The notes: generated from the letters alone by a model not told the origin. A stretch of DNA of 64,000 nucleotides from Ruminococcus sp. HUN007 (GCF_000712055.1 NZ_JOOA01000002.1:1488001-1552000), one strand, 5' to 3'; shown: positions 8,471 to 17,732, numbered from the stretch's first letter. A program made the numbers and translations.

Positions 8471-9319
8471 TTAACCTAACAGGATTTCCTTTGCTATCTC
8501 TAAGTCGCTCTTTTCGGGATAAGTGTCCAGCAAATCACAAATACTGGAAAACTGCTCTTTGCTCAGCGAAAGTACCTTTATTAAAAAAGCATCATTTCCT
8601 TTATTTCTGCCTTCTCTGACAGCTGAAACCTTATCCTCATATTTTCCAAATTCTCTTTCTTCGTCAAGTTTCATTGCCAACGTCATATAATCCCGCCTCC
8701 ACTTTTCATTTATCTTGACCTTTTTAACGGCTTTGTCAAGATTATCAGCATATGTTCCTTCTGGCGGAGCCTGACCCGCCATATACTTTAAAGCTGCTTT
8801 CAGTTCTTCATTTATTTCACCAACCGAACCGTTAATATACAGAACAACGGAAAGTGTTCCATCATCAAGATAAACACTGCTGTCTTCCTGACACTGACCT
8901 TTGAACGTATACATATACCTGTCTTTTCCGTAATAATCAAAATCGCAGATAAAGATCACAATACTATTTTTCAGTTCAGTGACTTTCCTGCCCTGCTCAA
9001 GAATATTGATGTCTATCATATCATGATAGTAACGGATACGCTTAGCCAGGTCCTTCTCATTGGCTACCTGAATCTCAATATTGTAAACCGTATTGTTATC
9101 ATCCTCACAATATACATCTAAGCGAACACTTTTGTAACCATAGTTGGCACTGATTGTTTTCTGCCTTTCCGGATAAGTGATGTGCGCGATTTTGATACCA
9201 AGTATGTATTCAAGCAACGGTTTAAGATTCTTTTCCTCGCTCATAACCGCTCCGAACATAAAATCGTCCTTGATAGTGAGTTCTTCAAATGGTTTAATAT
9301 TACCTGCCTTTTCTGACAT
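8471..9319 (-). CDS. Rpn-family / PD-(D/E)XK nuclease family transposase protein
   Basis: About 282 aa. The N-terminal half reads IKDDFMFGAVMSEEKNLKPLLEYIL, then SVRLDVYCED and VYNIEIQVA, the D..ExQ core of the PDDEXK_2 family annotated as PD-(D/E)XK nuclease family transposase. Rpn relatives promote RecA-independent recombination, and the family is very abundant in Ruminococcus genomes. The C-terminal part carries a helical region and ends SDLEIAKEILLG. The start at 9319 (MSEKAGN) follows GAGGAAAA; an ATG 15 bp upstream overlaps that ribosome site. It has a consensus promoter of its own and lies in an accessory region. A second relative is at 56750-57694. Confidence 0.8.
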   Translation of the reverse strand: MSEKAGNIKPFEELTIKDDFMFGAVMSEEKNLKPLLEYILGIKIAHITYPERQKTISANYGYKSVRLDVYCEDDNNTVYNIEIQVANEKDLAKRIRYYHDMIDINILEQGRKVTELKNSIVIFICDFDYYGKDRYMYTFKGQCQEDSSVYLDDGTLSVVLYINGSVGEINEELKAALKYMAGQAPPEGTYADNLDKAVKKVKINEKWRRDYMTLAMKLDEEREFGKYEDKVSAVREGRNKGNDAFLIKVLSLSKEQFSSICDLLDTYPEKSDLEIAKEILLG

Positions 9320-9409
9320 AGTGTTTTTCCTCATTTCTTATAATTATTTTAGCATATCATGTTTTACATTGCAACAAGTGCTTATAAAACATTTTTGTAT
9401 TATAATGCC

Positions 9410-9438
9410 ATTATATCATAGAATCCTTAAATTGTCAA
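9410..9438 (-). promoter_or_regulatory. sigma-A promoter of the Rpn-type gene
   Basis: On the minus strand TTGACA and TATAAT are separated by 17 bp, about 90 bp before the ATG at 9319. Confidence 0.8.
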
Positions 9439-9541
9439 CCATTATTTTCTTTGTATTCCATGTCGTATTGCTATTTCTATATTTTTGTCGTCATCGTCAT
9501 ACTTGGCTTTATGCGCAAGTGCTATTCATAACACCTCTGCT

Positions 9542-9664
9542 AAAATGGTGCGCCTCCGGCGCACTATCGATAGTACTGCCGGACGGCAGTACCTTTTTGA
9601 TGTGGCCAACGAAAAAGCATCTACAGAAATGAGTGCGTAGACTCATATTCTGCAGATGCTTTTC
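9542..9664 (+). repeat. hairpin/terminator repeat, copy 1
   Basis: It begins AAAATGGTG, then hairpin GCGCCtccGGCGC, GATAGTA, hairpin CTGCCGGACGGCAG, then TTTTTGA, then GAAAAAGCATCTACAGAA leading into a long stem. The same order of modules, with different stem sequences, recurs at 12440 and 23101. All three copies lie 3' of a minus-strand gene. Confidence 0.6.
9613..9663. terminator. bidirectional intrinsic terminator
   Basis: A stem of about 20 bp (AAAAGCATCTACAG..., loop GCGTAG, ...CTGCAGATGCTTTT) has T tracts on both sides. It probably ends transcription from the minus-strand genes at 9720-11074. Confidence 0.7.
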
Positions 9665-9719
9665 TTATGTACTATCGGAGAATCCATTAAAGGCAGAGAC
9701 GTGAGTTTTTTCATGTGCT

Positions 9720-9899
9720 TTACCACGAACGTATTTCCTTGTTAAGTTCCGCTTTCAGCTGTTCAAGGACATACTGCTCATTAAATGTCCCGGCTATTCT
9801 TTTATCCTTGTCACAGTTAAGCACGATCATATCTTCGTATTCATTTTTTCCGAATTCTTCAACAAGATATGTTTTACCGACCTGTCTGCCATGTCAACA
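9720..9899 (-). pseudogene. remnant of an AAA ATPase (AAA_14/DUF4143-like)
   Basis: The reverse strand encodes GRQVGKTYLVEEFGKNEYED, a Walker A loop with the flanking pattern of the AAA_14/DUF4143 ATPases, then about 35 more residues to a stop at 9720 (ending LNKEIRSW). Nothing of the normal N-terminus or the rest of the ATPase is present; the frame upstream is closed. It is a short internal fragment and not functional. Confidence 0.6.
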
Positions 9900-9964
9900 T
9901 TTTCAGGAACGAACTTTTACGATTTGGCACATTTTTCGGAACGAATATACAACATGCACAAATT

Positions 9965-11074
9965 TCACTTCTGATATTCTCTCATTATCCACTCCATGAG
10001 CACGTCTGTCACGTACTTCTGTTCTGCATCTGTGAGCACTTTTCCGGAGGAGATGTTATGCCATTTTTCGAGGCAGCTTCTGCAGCAGCAGGCTGATGCG
10101 TGCTGGGCGATGAACACCGGATGCCCGCGCATCGGTGTCTGCTTACCGTCGTTTTCGGGATTTTCCGGTGCAAGACGCTTGGCGACAAAATCTTCTGCGT
10201 GTTTTCTTATAACGTCCATGCCCTTGTCAGAAATGTATTCTTTGTCTTTTTCGGAAAGATGAAATCTGTTCCGAAAGGTGGATGCTGAAAGGCGTTCGAA
10301 CAGGTGTTTTCTTTCCGGAAGGCGGTACACTATGGCATCTGCCGAACCTTCACCGGGAGTGTAGCTGTAGCCGGATTTTTTAGCCTGTGCCATCTGCAGG
10401 GCACGTTCAATATGATAGAGTTTTCCGTCCTTGATGAATTTCGCTCCGGTCTGCTTGAAATAAAAAGGAACACCGGCACGGACACATTCACGCCGGAGCT
10501 CCGTTATCCATCTGAAATCACACGGCCTTGCATTACTGCCGGATTCACCGCCGCAGGTAACGTGTTCGATCAGTCCTGTAGCGAGATATTTTTCGATGTT
10601 TATACTTTCGAGCATCGGCTCGGTAATTATCTCACGGTGCTTTATCGGAAGAGAAAGAAAAACCGGCAGTCTGCGGTCGGCCATCTCCTGATTTTCGCAG
10701 GTACAGCAGATGATGACATGATCCCATCCGTCCCCCCAGTCCGGCGGCATGCACTGTTCAAACCGTTCGATCCTCTTGGTTATTATGTGGAAAGAAAGGT
10801 CGCTTCTGAAACGGATCATCTCCCAGCAGGCCTTACGCCATTCATCGGCATCTTCCAGGAAAAAGTCAGAAGTCATGCAGGTGAAAACAACTCCGTCATC
10901 CGGTGAAAGCCTGTACTCGCCGTAGCGGTTCTTGCGCAGAGGAAGATCATAGTCACCGGTCTTTGTGACTATGCTCGCATCCTTACCGATACTATCGTCA
11001 CGTCTGTACACATAGCAGTTTGCACATCCCGGACTTGTTTTATGGCACCCGTGCCATGGATTCCAAAGAGACAT
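9965..11074 (-). CDS. DUF5131-DUF4186 fusion protein
   Basis: A 369-aa protein with a two-part structure. Residues 1-250 are DUF5131 (phage Gp37/Gp68-like): they start WNPWHGCHKTSPGCANCY with the conserved cysteines and continue with FHIITKR and TCGGESGSNARPCD. Residues 265-369 are DUF4186: FRNRFHLSEKDKEYI, then the strongly conserved DGKQTPMRGHPVFIAQHA, CCCRSCLEKWH and a WI ending. DUF4186 is usually a separate protein of about 110 aa. DUF5131 proteins look like radical-SAM-related or phage-associated proteins of unknown function. The start is well supported by GGAGGGGA upstream. The setting is an accessory zone, downstream of a broken AAA gene. Confidence 0.85.
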   Translation of the reverse strand: MSLWNPWHGCHKTSPGCANCYVYRRDDSIGKDASIVTKTGDYDLPLRKNRYGEYRLSPDDGVVFTCMTSDFFLEDADEWRKACWEMIRFRSDLSFHIITKRIERFEQCMPPDWGDGWDHVIICCTCENQEMADRRLPVFLSLPIKHREIITEPMLESINIEKYLATGLIEHVTCGGESGSNARPCDFRWITELRRECVRAGVPFYFKQTGAKFIKDGKLYHIERALQMAQAKKSGYSYTPGEGSADAIVYRLPERKHLFERLSASTFRNRFHLSEKDKEYISDKGMDVIRKHAEDFVAKRLAPENPENDGKQTPMRGHPVFIAQHASACCCRSCLEKWHNISSGKVLTDAEQKYVTDVLMEWIMREYQK

Positions 11075-11150
11075 ATCTTCCCCTCCTTAAAACTGCCGCA
11101 GATGTCTTACAGTGAACGGACTGCGCCGTAAACTTCGTGGCTTATTCTAA

Positions 11151-12362
11151 TCATACGATTGCTTCAACAATAGTTTTATCACCGTATTCAACGGTCTTTA
11201 TACCCGTTTCCTTATTTTTACTGAAACTGAAAGTAAGCATGTATCCTTTCTTCATATGCCAGGTTTCAAAGATGAAGTAAGCATATCATTGTACAGCCTT
11301 GTTTCGAATATTCTGTTTGCGATAACTATCGTATTATCGACAACTCTGACAAAGCCGAACCTTACAAGCAGATTGGCGGCTTCATTATCCGGGTTATAAG
11401 GAATTGTGTCGCCACGGATGAGTATGTTATACAGACTGCTTTTTACTTCCGGATAGTCCTCAAGCTTATTGTTCAGCGATTCAAACAGAGGATCGTTCAC
11501 GGACAATATACGGTTTACTGCCACTATAACTCCGCTTTCATCCCAGGAATGTATCTCCTCGTCAATAAGTTTGCATATATGCGAAACAAGTACCGGATAT
11601 CCTGAAGTATAATCGTAAATAAGATTGGCCAGAGCGCGGGTATCCATATCGGATCCGTGATCGGTTTTGTATTCTGAAAGCATGCCCTCTATACCGCCAG
11701 TACTGAGGCTCATGTCTATATTAAAATCGATGGCAATATTCCACGGACTGTTATGCTGATGATCAGCGTCACTGCGTATTCTGCTTTTAAGATTGCGTAT
11801 ATCGCGTACTCCGGCAAGGATAACGGAACGGAAAAAGCTCAGCCTGTTTCGTCTCAGATAGTACCCTCTGATCATACTAAGAAAATCGATGAAAATATCT
11901 GTTCCGGCAGCATTATCTATTTCGTCGATCATGAGTACAACCGCTTTTTCTGATCCATCGCATATTTCACAGAAAACATCAAACAGATCAGCAAGTACAA
12001 GATCCTTTCCGGGTGTTTTCAAGTTTTTTAAAGTATCTTTAGTCTCATTATTCAGCGATGCACGTAATGAGCTGTTTCTGTACATTTCACGTGCAAACGC
12101 CAAAACAAATCCGCTCTCCGAATCAAGGTCGGCAGCACTGAAAAACTGAAGATCCATACTGATCACAAGATATTCTGAATCGAGATAGTTTTCAAGCGCA
12201 TTCAGAGTAGTGGTTTTTTCCGTACTGCCTTCCGCGGTTTATGATAAAATAGTCGCCCTGAATGATCATTGATCTGATTTTTTCAAGTCTTTCGCTGATA
12301 TCAACCATATAGTGTTCATCCGGAAAACACGCACCTGTAATGTTGAATCGTTTGTTTTTCAC
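11151..12362 (-). pseudogene. AAA-like ATPase with lost PD-(D/E)XK tail, frameshifted
   Basis: The gene starts at a GTG (12362, VKNKRFNITGACF) after GGAGG. Its Walker A loop reads GRQYGK and is then broken by one extra A in an A6 run (12214-12219 on the plus strand). Removing one A restores GKTTTLNALENYLDSEY and joins the main frame, which runs to 11252 with a Walker B-like VVLMIDEID and a winged-helix region. The C-terminal nuclease domain is deleted, but its last 30 codons survive in another frame (GYMLTFSFSKNKETGIKTVE, ending at 11151), which matches the end of AAA/PD-(D/E)XK proteins. Two independent lesions make this a pseudogene, although the frameshift alone could be a base-calling error. 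Confidence 0.75.
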
Positions 12363-12397
12363 TTCCTGCCGCCTCCTTTTTTTATACATCACTATTT

Positions 12398-12426
12398 ATT
12401 ATACTATATCTGATGTATCTTTACAA
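12398..12426 (-). promoter_or_regulatory. sigma-A promoter of the AAA pseudogene
   Basis: On the minus strand TTGTAA and TATAAT are separated by 17 bp, just upstream of the ribosome site of the broken AAA gene. Confidence 0.7.
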
Positions 12427-12439
12427 GGCATACAGTTTT

Positions 12440-12597
12440 AAAATGGTGAGCTGCCTTCGGCAGCTGTTTGATAGTAAAAGCATCGCGATGCCTGATAACT
12501 TTTTTGGGGCAGTGGAAAACATATAGCATCTGCAGAAAAAATCCGGTAATCAGTGAATAATGATTACCGGATTTTTTGAACTGTCAAGCCATTTCAG
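12440..12597 (+). repeat. hairpin/terminator repeat, copy 2, with duplicated gene end
   Basis: This 158-bp stretch matches 23101-23258 base for base over most of its length, with about 12 differences and no gaps. Its left half has the hairpins AGCTGCCttcGGCAGCT and GCATCGCGATGC. Its right half copies the last codons and terminator of the L,D-transpeptidase gene, although no such gene is here: on the minus strand it still reads KWLDSSKNPVIIIH then a stop. Confidence 0.8.
12536..12577 (-). terminator. intrinsic terminator of the TIR island
   Basis: AAAAAATCCGGTAATC and GATTACCGGATTTTTT form a 16-bp stem with a 10-nt loop and T tracts on both strands. It lies 60 bp beyond the stop of TIR protein B. 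Confidence 0.8.
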
Positions 12598-12636
12598 GAT
12601 TTTTGGAATCACTCTTATAATTCAAATAATATATCT

Positions 12637-15057
12637 TTAACGATAAAAATACAGGAATTGTCCATCAATCCATCCATAATAATCTCCGTCATCTGTATCC
12701 CAGCATTCATACCAGTCTAATCCATACGAGAAAGTCTTTCTTTTGGCAGTAATATGCCATGTATCTTCACAGATCCACTGTACAGTCTTTTCTCCACCAT
12801 AACATACATAATCCGTCGTATATCCTTCTATTTTCAAACCACCTGAAGATATCTGTCCTTTTAAATAAGGACTTAAATTATTGATAGTACTTGGTTTTAC
12901 AGCCGGAGGTTCTCCTAATTTCACCCAGTCAGCACTAACAAAACCATCAACACCCTTGTACGATGTAAAATACCAGTTCGAATCACCAGAGTTATATAAT
13001 TCTAGTTTTGTGTTTTTAGGTATTTTTGCAAGAACGCTAGAATCTGTAGAAGCTGATTTTCTGAGATTAAGAACATCGTTTGCATCAACATATCCTTTGC
13101 CTATGTAACTATGTGTTTCAGCTTTCTGAAAATCAGGAACATACTTTTTTACGTTTGCTTCTGAAAACGACTCAAAATTGATATTTAATTTCGGACTGCA
13201 CTGATTCCAGGAATTAAACCATCTGACATAATCATAATAATCACAGGTTGATTTTTCGCCGCTTACAGAGTTGCTTATAAAATATACAACCCCAGTCATA
13301 CTTACATCTATATCATCAGGAAACCCTTCACCTTTAAAACCTTTAGGGTTCGCTGATTTATCCCATGAATCCAAAGAATAAGCGAATGTATATTCATCTT
13401 TTGCCTTGTCATACTGCATTACAGTATAAGGCCATAATGTACCAAGACCCTGATTATGACTCCATGGACTTTCAACATAACCATTTTTATAGAAAGTCGA
13501 AGCATTACTCATCCCAGAACTCTGGACAACTTTATCTGAACTGTCAACTTTATAAATATAAAGCGCTTTAGATGCCATAGCGCCTGTTACAATTTTAACA
13601 AGCAGCTCAGCTTCGCCATCTGAATCTATGTCACAGATTGAAAAACTGTTTTCATCGAATTTTTCATTTCCCATAACTATGCTGCTGTCAGTACTCATGT
13701 CATTGTACACTACAGGCAGATAGTTCATAAGGATCTTTCTTGAACGATCTGAACCAGCACCGACTTCTACAAGTTCATCTGATACTTCCAAAGTCAGATT
13801 TTCAGCTTCAGAACCATTTGAATTGTCAATGGCGTCAGAATCAGTTATCTGATCATTATCCGAAATATTCTTTTGACCATTTTCACCCTGGTCAATGTTA
13901 TTCTGGTTTTCATTTAAATCACTGCTTCCATTATTGGTGTTATCAGCAGAAAAAGATTCTTTTTCTAACGTTTCTTTCGAACCTTTGTTCTTTTGCTGAA
14001 CCCCAAACAGTATACCAAAAGAAATGCAAAGTAAAGCTATGATTCCGGCAAGCACATATACAACGGTTTTATTCTTTTTTCCTGATTCTGAAGAAATTTC
14101 GCCCTGAACACTGACATCTTCCCTGATCACCTGCTTTTCCTGTATAGCAGGTGCGGCATTGTCATGGCCGGTTATCTTTTTGATCCCGCGAATCAGATCC
14201 TGCAGAAAACCGATTTTCGACATATCCTGTGACTGAAACAGTGAAAGTTCATTCGGAAGATCATACGGATCCATATCTCTGTATGCCGGTATCAGTATAC
14301 GGTTTTTGTCTTTCTGCATGATCTGAAGATAACGGCTCCATTCATTTCTTACCCAGACTGCATTGAAGTATTCCGGTTTTGTTCCGACAACTACCATTAC
14401 TTTTGCAGAATTCAGTGCTGCGAATATATACGGTTCATATTCAGTTCCAAGTTTTGACTCAAGAGTGATCCTTGAAAAGAAAACTTTAAATCCTTCCTGT
14501 ACCAGACCGTAATAAAGATCCTGTGCCAGCACCGAATCTGCTGTACGTCTTCCGTTTGCATCAGTTTCCTTGTAACATATAAAAACATCAAACGGATCCT
14601 CTTTATTTGATATCTCCAGAATTCCTTTCTGAATATTATTGATTATCTTTGCTTCACGCTCATATACATTACGCTGCATAGTATCTGCGCAGTCAAGTGC
14701 AGTCAGATAATCCGGATCTTCAAGTATCGATTTATACTGTGTCCTGTGACATGTTGGTATTTTATTTTTTGTTACAGGATCATCAACATATTCTATGCCG
14801 TAACGGCACAATACAATTGACCAGAAAAGTTCAGCATCTTTTCCTGATTCAGCAGCCATTTTTTCATAGATCTCTGCTGCTTTATCGAATTCGCACTGCT
14901 GACGGAAATGGCTGGCACGATTAAATAAATTTACTTTCTGATCATCATTTATTTTCGGCAGAGTCTGTTTAGTCCCGCAGTATTCACACTCGCACACCGT
15001 AATACCATCGGATATTTCAAGTGAACCTCCGCACATTTTACATTTAAATACAGCCAT
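12637..15057 (-). CDS. TIR-domain transmembrane protein B (zinc ribbon-TIR-TM-SH3)
   Basis: An 806-aa protein. Residues 1-40 are a zinc ribbon (KCKMCGG...CECEYCGT). Residues 155-300 are a TIR domain with DVFICYKETDANGRRT, FFSRITLESKLGTEYEPYIF and AVWVRNEWSRYLQ; the Glu of WVRNEW is where the catalytic Glu of NAD-cleaving TIR domains lies. A single membrane helix follows near 330-350, then an acidic Asn/Ser-rich linker, a domain with a DIDSDGEAELLV loop, a bacterial SH3 domain (DVLNLRKSASTDSSVL, about 655-720) and a final module with ECWDTDDGDYYGW that is shared with the preceding gene's product. The TIR half should be cytosolic and the SH3 half outside. The start at 15057 follows GGAGGACAAAA. 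NADase activity is inferred only. Confidence 0.85.
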   Translation of the reverse strand: MAVFKCKMCGGSLEISDGITVCECEYCGTKQTLPKINDDQKVNLFNRASHFRQQCEFDKAAEIYEKMAAESGKDAELFWSIVLCRYGIEYVDDPVTKNKIPTCHRTQYKSILEDPDYLTALDCADTMQRNVYEREAKIINNIQKGILEISNKEDPFDVFICYKETDANGRRTADSVLAQDLYYGLVQEGFKVFFSRITLESKLGTEYEPYIFAALNSAKVMVVVGTKPEYFNAVWVRNEWSRYLQIMQKDKNRILIPAYRDMDPYDLPNELSLFQSQDMSKIGFLQDLIRGIKKITGHDNAAPAIQEKQVIREDVSVQGEISSESGKKNKTVVYVLAGIIALLCISFGILFGVQQKNKGSKETLEKESFSADNTNNGSSDLNENQNNIDQGENGQKNISDNDQITDSDAIDNSNGSEAENLTLEVSDELVEVGAGSDRSRKILMNYLPVVYNDMSTDSSIVMGNEKFDENSFSICDIDSDGEAELLVKIVTGAMASKALYIYKVDSSDKVVQSSGMSNASTFYKNGYVESPWSHNQGLGTLWPYTVMQYDKAKDEYTFAYSLDSWDKSANPKGFKGEGFPDDIDVSMTGVVYFISNSVSGEKSTCDYYDYVRWFNSWNQCSPKLNINFESFSEANVKKYVPDFQKAETHSYIGKGYVDANDVLNLRKSASTDSSVLAKIPKNTKLELYNSGDSNWYFTSYKGVDGFVSADWVKLGEPPAVKPSTINNLSPYLKGQISSGGLKIEGYTTDYVCYGGEKTVQWICEDTWHITAKRKTFSYGLDWYECWDTDDGDYYGWIDGQFLYFYR

Positions 15058-15128
15058 TTTTTGTCCTCCGCAATAATACACTTTATCAAAATATAAATAC
15101 AATAATATCTTAACGATTAATTCTGTCA

Positions 15129-17732
15129 TCAATAAAAATCAATGAACCCCACATTAACCCAGCCATAGTAGTCTCCGTCATCAGTGTCCCAGCATTCAAG
15201 CCATAATGTTTCACTTGAATGATAAACATTTTTTACTGTTATATGCCATCCGTTTTCGAGATTTTCCCTGACGGTTCCATAAACATTGTTTTTTACAAAG
15301 TTTTCAGTATAGCCTTTCACAGTATCGCCATGTCCGTTTATTTCTCCTGTTTTTGGAGTAAATGAAGACCCTTGTACCGGATACAGAATATAAACATAAT
15401 CTGAGTGAACATATCCCATACCTTCTGATGATTCAATACGAAGCCATTTGCCTTGGACTGCTTTTATATACATCATCTTGCCCTTCGTAAGTTGTGCAAC
15501 GATACTTGCTGAAGTATTTGGTGCACTTCTTATATTAAGTGGTCCATCATTTACGATACCATATCCAAAATTATTACTGTCGAGAACAATGTTTGAACCA
15601 TTTTTTCCATATAATTCTTCTGTTTTTTCTATGCTTCTTTTCCTGCGGTCCTGAGCCTCAGCTTCATCTTTACAAATATCTTTACACCATAAATACAGTG
15701 ATGTTGAAGGAGTATCCAGATCGGCATCCAAAGGAAAATCAGCGGAAAAATCACAGTAATATCCGTTGACTGTGATATGACCTGTTGCTCTTTTACACGG
15801 TTTTATCATACTTTCTGAAAGTGTGTCATTATCAAAAAAAATATAATCTGTAAGTTCTTTGTAGCTCATTCCGGCATGAACATAGTCTGAAAGATATTCT
15901 CCGTCTGATACATAAACACCCAAAATCTTTGTATTATCATCGACAAGTATTTTATCTTTTTCAATAAATTCAAAAACTTTTTTTCCATAAATCATTGAGT
16001 TGATATATCCGCCATCAACATCGGAAAACTGTGCAGTGTGGGCCATAATATCATAATCAGGCTGACCAAGTGCTTTTTTCATATCTGGAATAGTTGTACC
16101 GATATATTTATAAATACCGTCCTGATCTAAAAATCTCACTACTTTCCTGTAAGTTGTTTCGCCTTCCGGAATACATTCTGCAGAATCAAAAACTTCAGTC
16201 ATTGAATTGCTTAAAAATAAGTATTCATCCATTTCAGCCTTGTTATTAATATCAAACCTCACATCATTCGGTTTAAACCAGTAGACATATCTGTCACCTG
16301 CCTGACCAAGATAGCCAAACATCGTGTTGTGTTTAGTTTCGTCAAAACTTATTCCAAAGACTTTTCCGTCGCTTTCTTCGTTATAGAACGCTAATTTATC
16401 GTATAGAATATTGTCTCTGATTACAAATTTATCTTTCCATTCTGCCGGGAAAGTAAGTGTGCAAGGTTTTTCTGTATATTCAACCCGGAGTGTTCCATCT
16501 GAATTCTCCGTGATTTTAACACTATCGTCCACATCAAATGCTTTTTCTATTATTTTCTCCGGCTGATCTGATGGCGACGGTTCCGGTGTTGGTGATCCCA
16601 TAGGAACCGAATCGGTTATTCCAAACAAGTACACCTTAAGAACATTTAAATCCATAACATCCACTATTCCGTCATTATTGACGTCATAATTGTAACCCAA
16701 AGTCGCTTTAACATCCGGAGAAGGTGAAGGCTCGGCAGCATCAGTTGGTTCAGTTGTCGGAATCACAGTTGGTTCAACAACCGGAGACGGCTCCGGTTCA
16801 ATTACTTTTTCCAGTTCAACAAACTCATAATCCATTTCACCGGCAAATTGCTGTACATATGAGCCTGCATATCCTTTGATAACAGGTTTACAGCCATCAA
16901 AAGCTGTTCTGCTTATAATTTTAACAGATTCCGGAATAGTTACTGATTCTAGCTTGGTTTTCGCAAAAGCATTTGTATCAATTTTAACCGTACCATCAGG
17001 AATCTCATACGTTTTAAGTTCAGTTTTCTGAGGGCACTTTATTAATTCTGTTTTATCAGCATTATAAAGAATTCCCTGATCACTGGAATAAAAACTGTTA
17101 CCAGATTCAACTTCAAAAGATTTCAGATTAGGTGTATTATTCAAAAAAATATCATGAATGCTTCTTACAGATGAAGAGATGTCTATTTTATTCACTTTGA
17201 GTTCCAAACTTTTTTGTCCGGAGCTTCTTTTAAAAATATTAGTTCTCATTTCAATTACAGCCGAATCAAACACCTCTATATTATCAGGCAACCGAATTTC
17301 AAGAGGCTCTAAAAGTATATCTGAAATAGCATCTTTACCTAAAGCAGAAACATTTTTACCCAAATCTAAATATTCCAAATTCTCGGCAGGAAAACCAATA
17401 AAAGCGTAATCACATATTTCTGTAACGTAATCCGGAATATCAATTTTTGAACTTGTATCTATTCGTTTTACTGGATAGCGCTTAATTTTTGTTCCACTTT
17501 TATCAAAAAGAATTCCGTTTATGGCTTTATAGTAAAGATTATTATCTGAAACTTCGAATTCCTCAGCAGTAATCATCGCTAATTCAGATGGGGAAAAAGC
17601 ATCTCTATCTCCAACTACCGTGATATCGCTATAAGATTTTATAGATAAAGTTTGATCAGGAATCGAACTAATGTATATTCCTGAAAATAAAAGTGTGGCT
17701 GCAGTAACCACTGCTAAAGTTCTTCTTTTCAT
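15129..17732 (-). CDS. secreted LRR protein with dockerin-like repeat and SH3 domain
   Basis: An 867-aa protein with a signal peptide (basic start, LAVVTAATLLFSGIYIS). Residues 80-310 are BspA-type leucine-rich repeats (IPDYVTEICDYAF, IPDGTVKIDTNAF, IPESVKIISRTAF). A Pro/Ser/Glu linker follows, then one dockerin-like calcium loop (YDVNNDGIVDVMDLNVLKVYL, about 347-368) instead of the usual pair. Next come about 330 residues I do not recognise, an SH3 domain (LNIRSAPNTSASIVAQL, about 728-778) and a C-terminal module with ECWDTDDGDYYGW also found in TIR protein B. It is fourth in the TIR/SPFH island. A surface-binding role is inferred; no enzyme motif is seen. Confidence 0.75.
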   Translation of the reverse strand: MKRRTLAVVTAATLLFSGIYISSIPDQTLSIKSYSDITVVGDRDAFSPSELAMITAEEFEVSDNNLYYKAINGILFDKSGTKIKRYPVKRIDTSSKIDIPDYVTEICDYAFIGFPAENLEYLDLGKNVSALGKDAISDILLEPLEIRLPDNIEVFDSAVIEMRTNIFKRSSGQKSLELKVNKIDISSSVRSIHDIFLNNTPNLKSFEVESGNSFYSSDQGILYNADKTELIKCPQKTELKTYEIPDGTVKIDTNAFAKTKLESVTIPESVKIISRTAFDGCKPVIKGYAGSYVQQFAGEMDYEFVELEKVIEPEPSPVVEPTVIPTTEPTDAAEPSPSPDVKATLGYNYDVNNDGIVDVMDLNVLKVYLFGITDSVPMGSPTPEPSPSDQPEKIIEKAFDVDDSVKITENSDGTLRVEYTEKPCTLTFPAEWKDKFVIRDNILYDKLAFYNEESDGKVFGISFDETKHNTMFGYLGQAGDRYVYWFKPNDVRFDINNKAEMDEYLFLSNSMTEVFDSAECIPEGETTYRKVVRFLDQDGIYKYIGTTIPDMKKALGQPDYDIMAHTAQFSDVDGGYINSMIYGKKVFEFIEKDKILVDDNTKILGVYVSDGEYLSDYVHAGMSYKELTDYIFFDNDTLSESMIKPCKRATGHITVNGYYCDFSADFPLDADLDTPSTSLYLWCKDICKDEAEAQDRRKRSIEKTEELYGKNGSNIVLDSNNFGYGIVNDGPLNIRSAPNTSASIVAQLTKGKMMYIKAVQGKWLRIESSEGMGYVHSDYVYILYPVQGSSFTPKTGEINGHGDTVKGYTENFVKNNVYGTVRENLENGWHITVKNVYHSSETLWLECWDTDDGDYYGWVNVGFIDFY

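Larger units (their letters stand above)
9335..9719. other. gene-poor gap with promoter, coding remnant and repeat
   Basis: This stretch holds the Rpn-gene promoter, then a short minus-strand reading frame without a start (about 9453-9533, containing KYDDDDKNIEIAIRHGIQ) that looks like the end of a lost gene, then the hairpin repeat and a strong terminator. No intact gene is seen. Confidence 0.5.

Noticed and set aside
9177..9632. Plus-strand 151-aa frame with hydrophobic stretches
   Set aside because: Half of it is antisense to the Rpn-type gene and the rest runs through hairpins and the promoter region.
12192..12392. Programmed -1 frameshift at AAAAAAC in the AAA gene
   Set aside because: The heptamer fits a -1 slippery site, but the frame needed to continue the ATPase is +1, and the C-terminal domain is deleted anyway.
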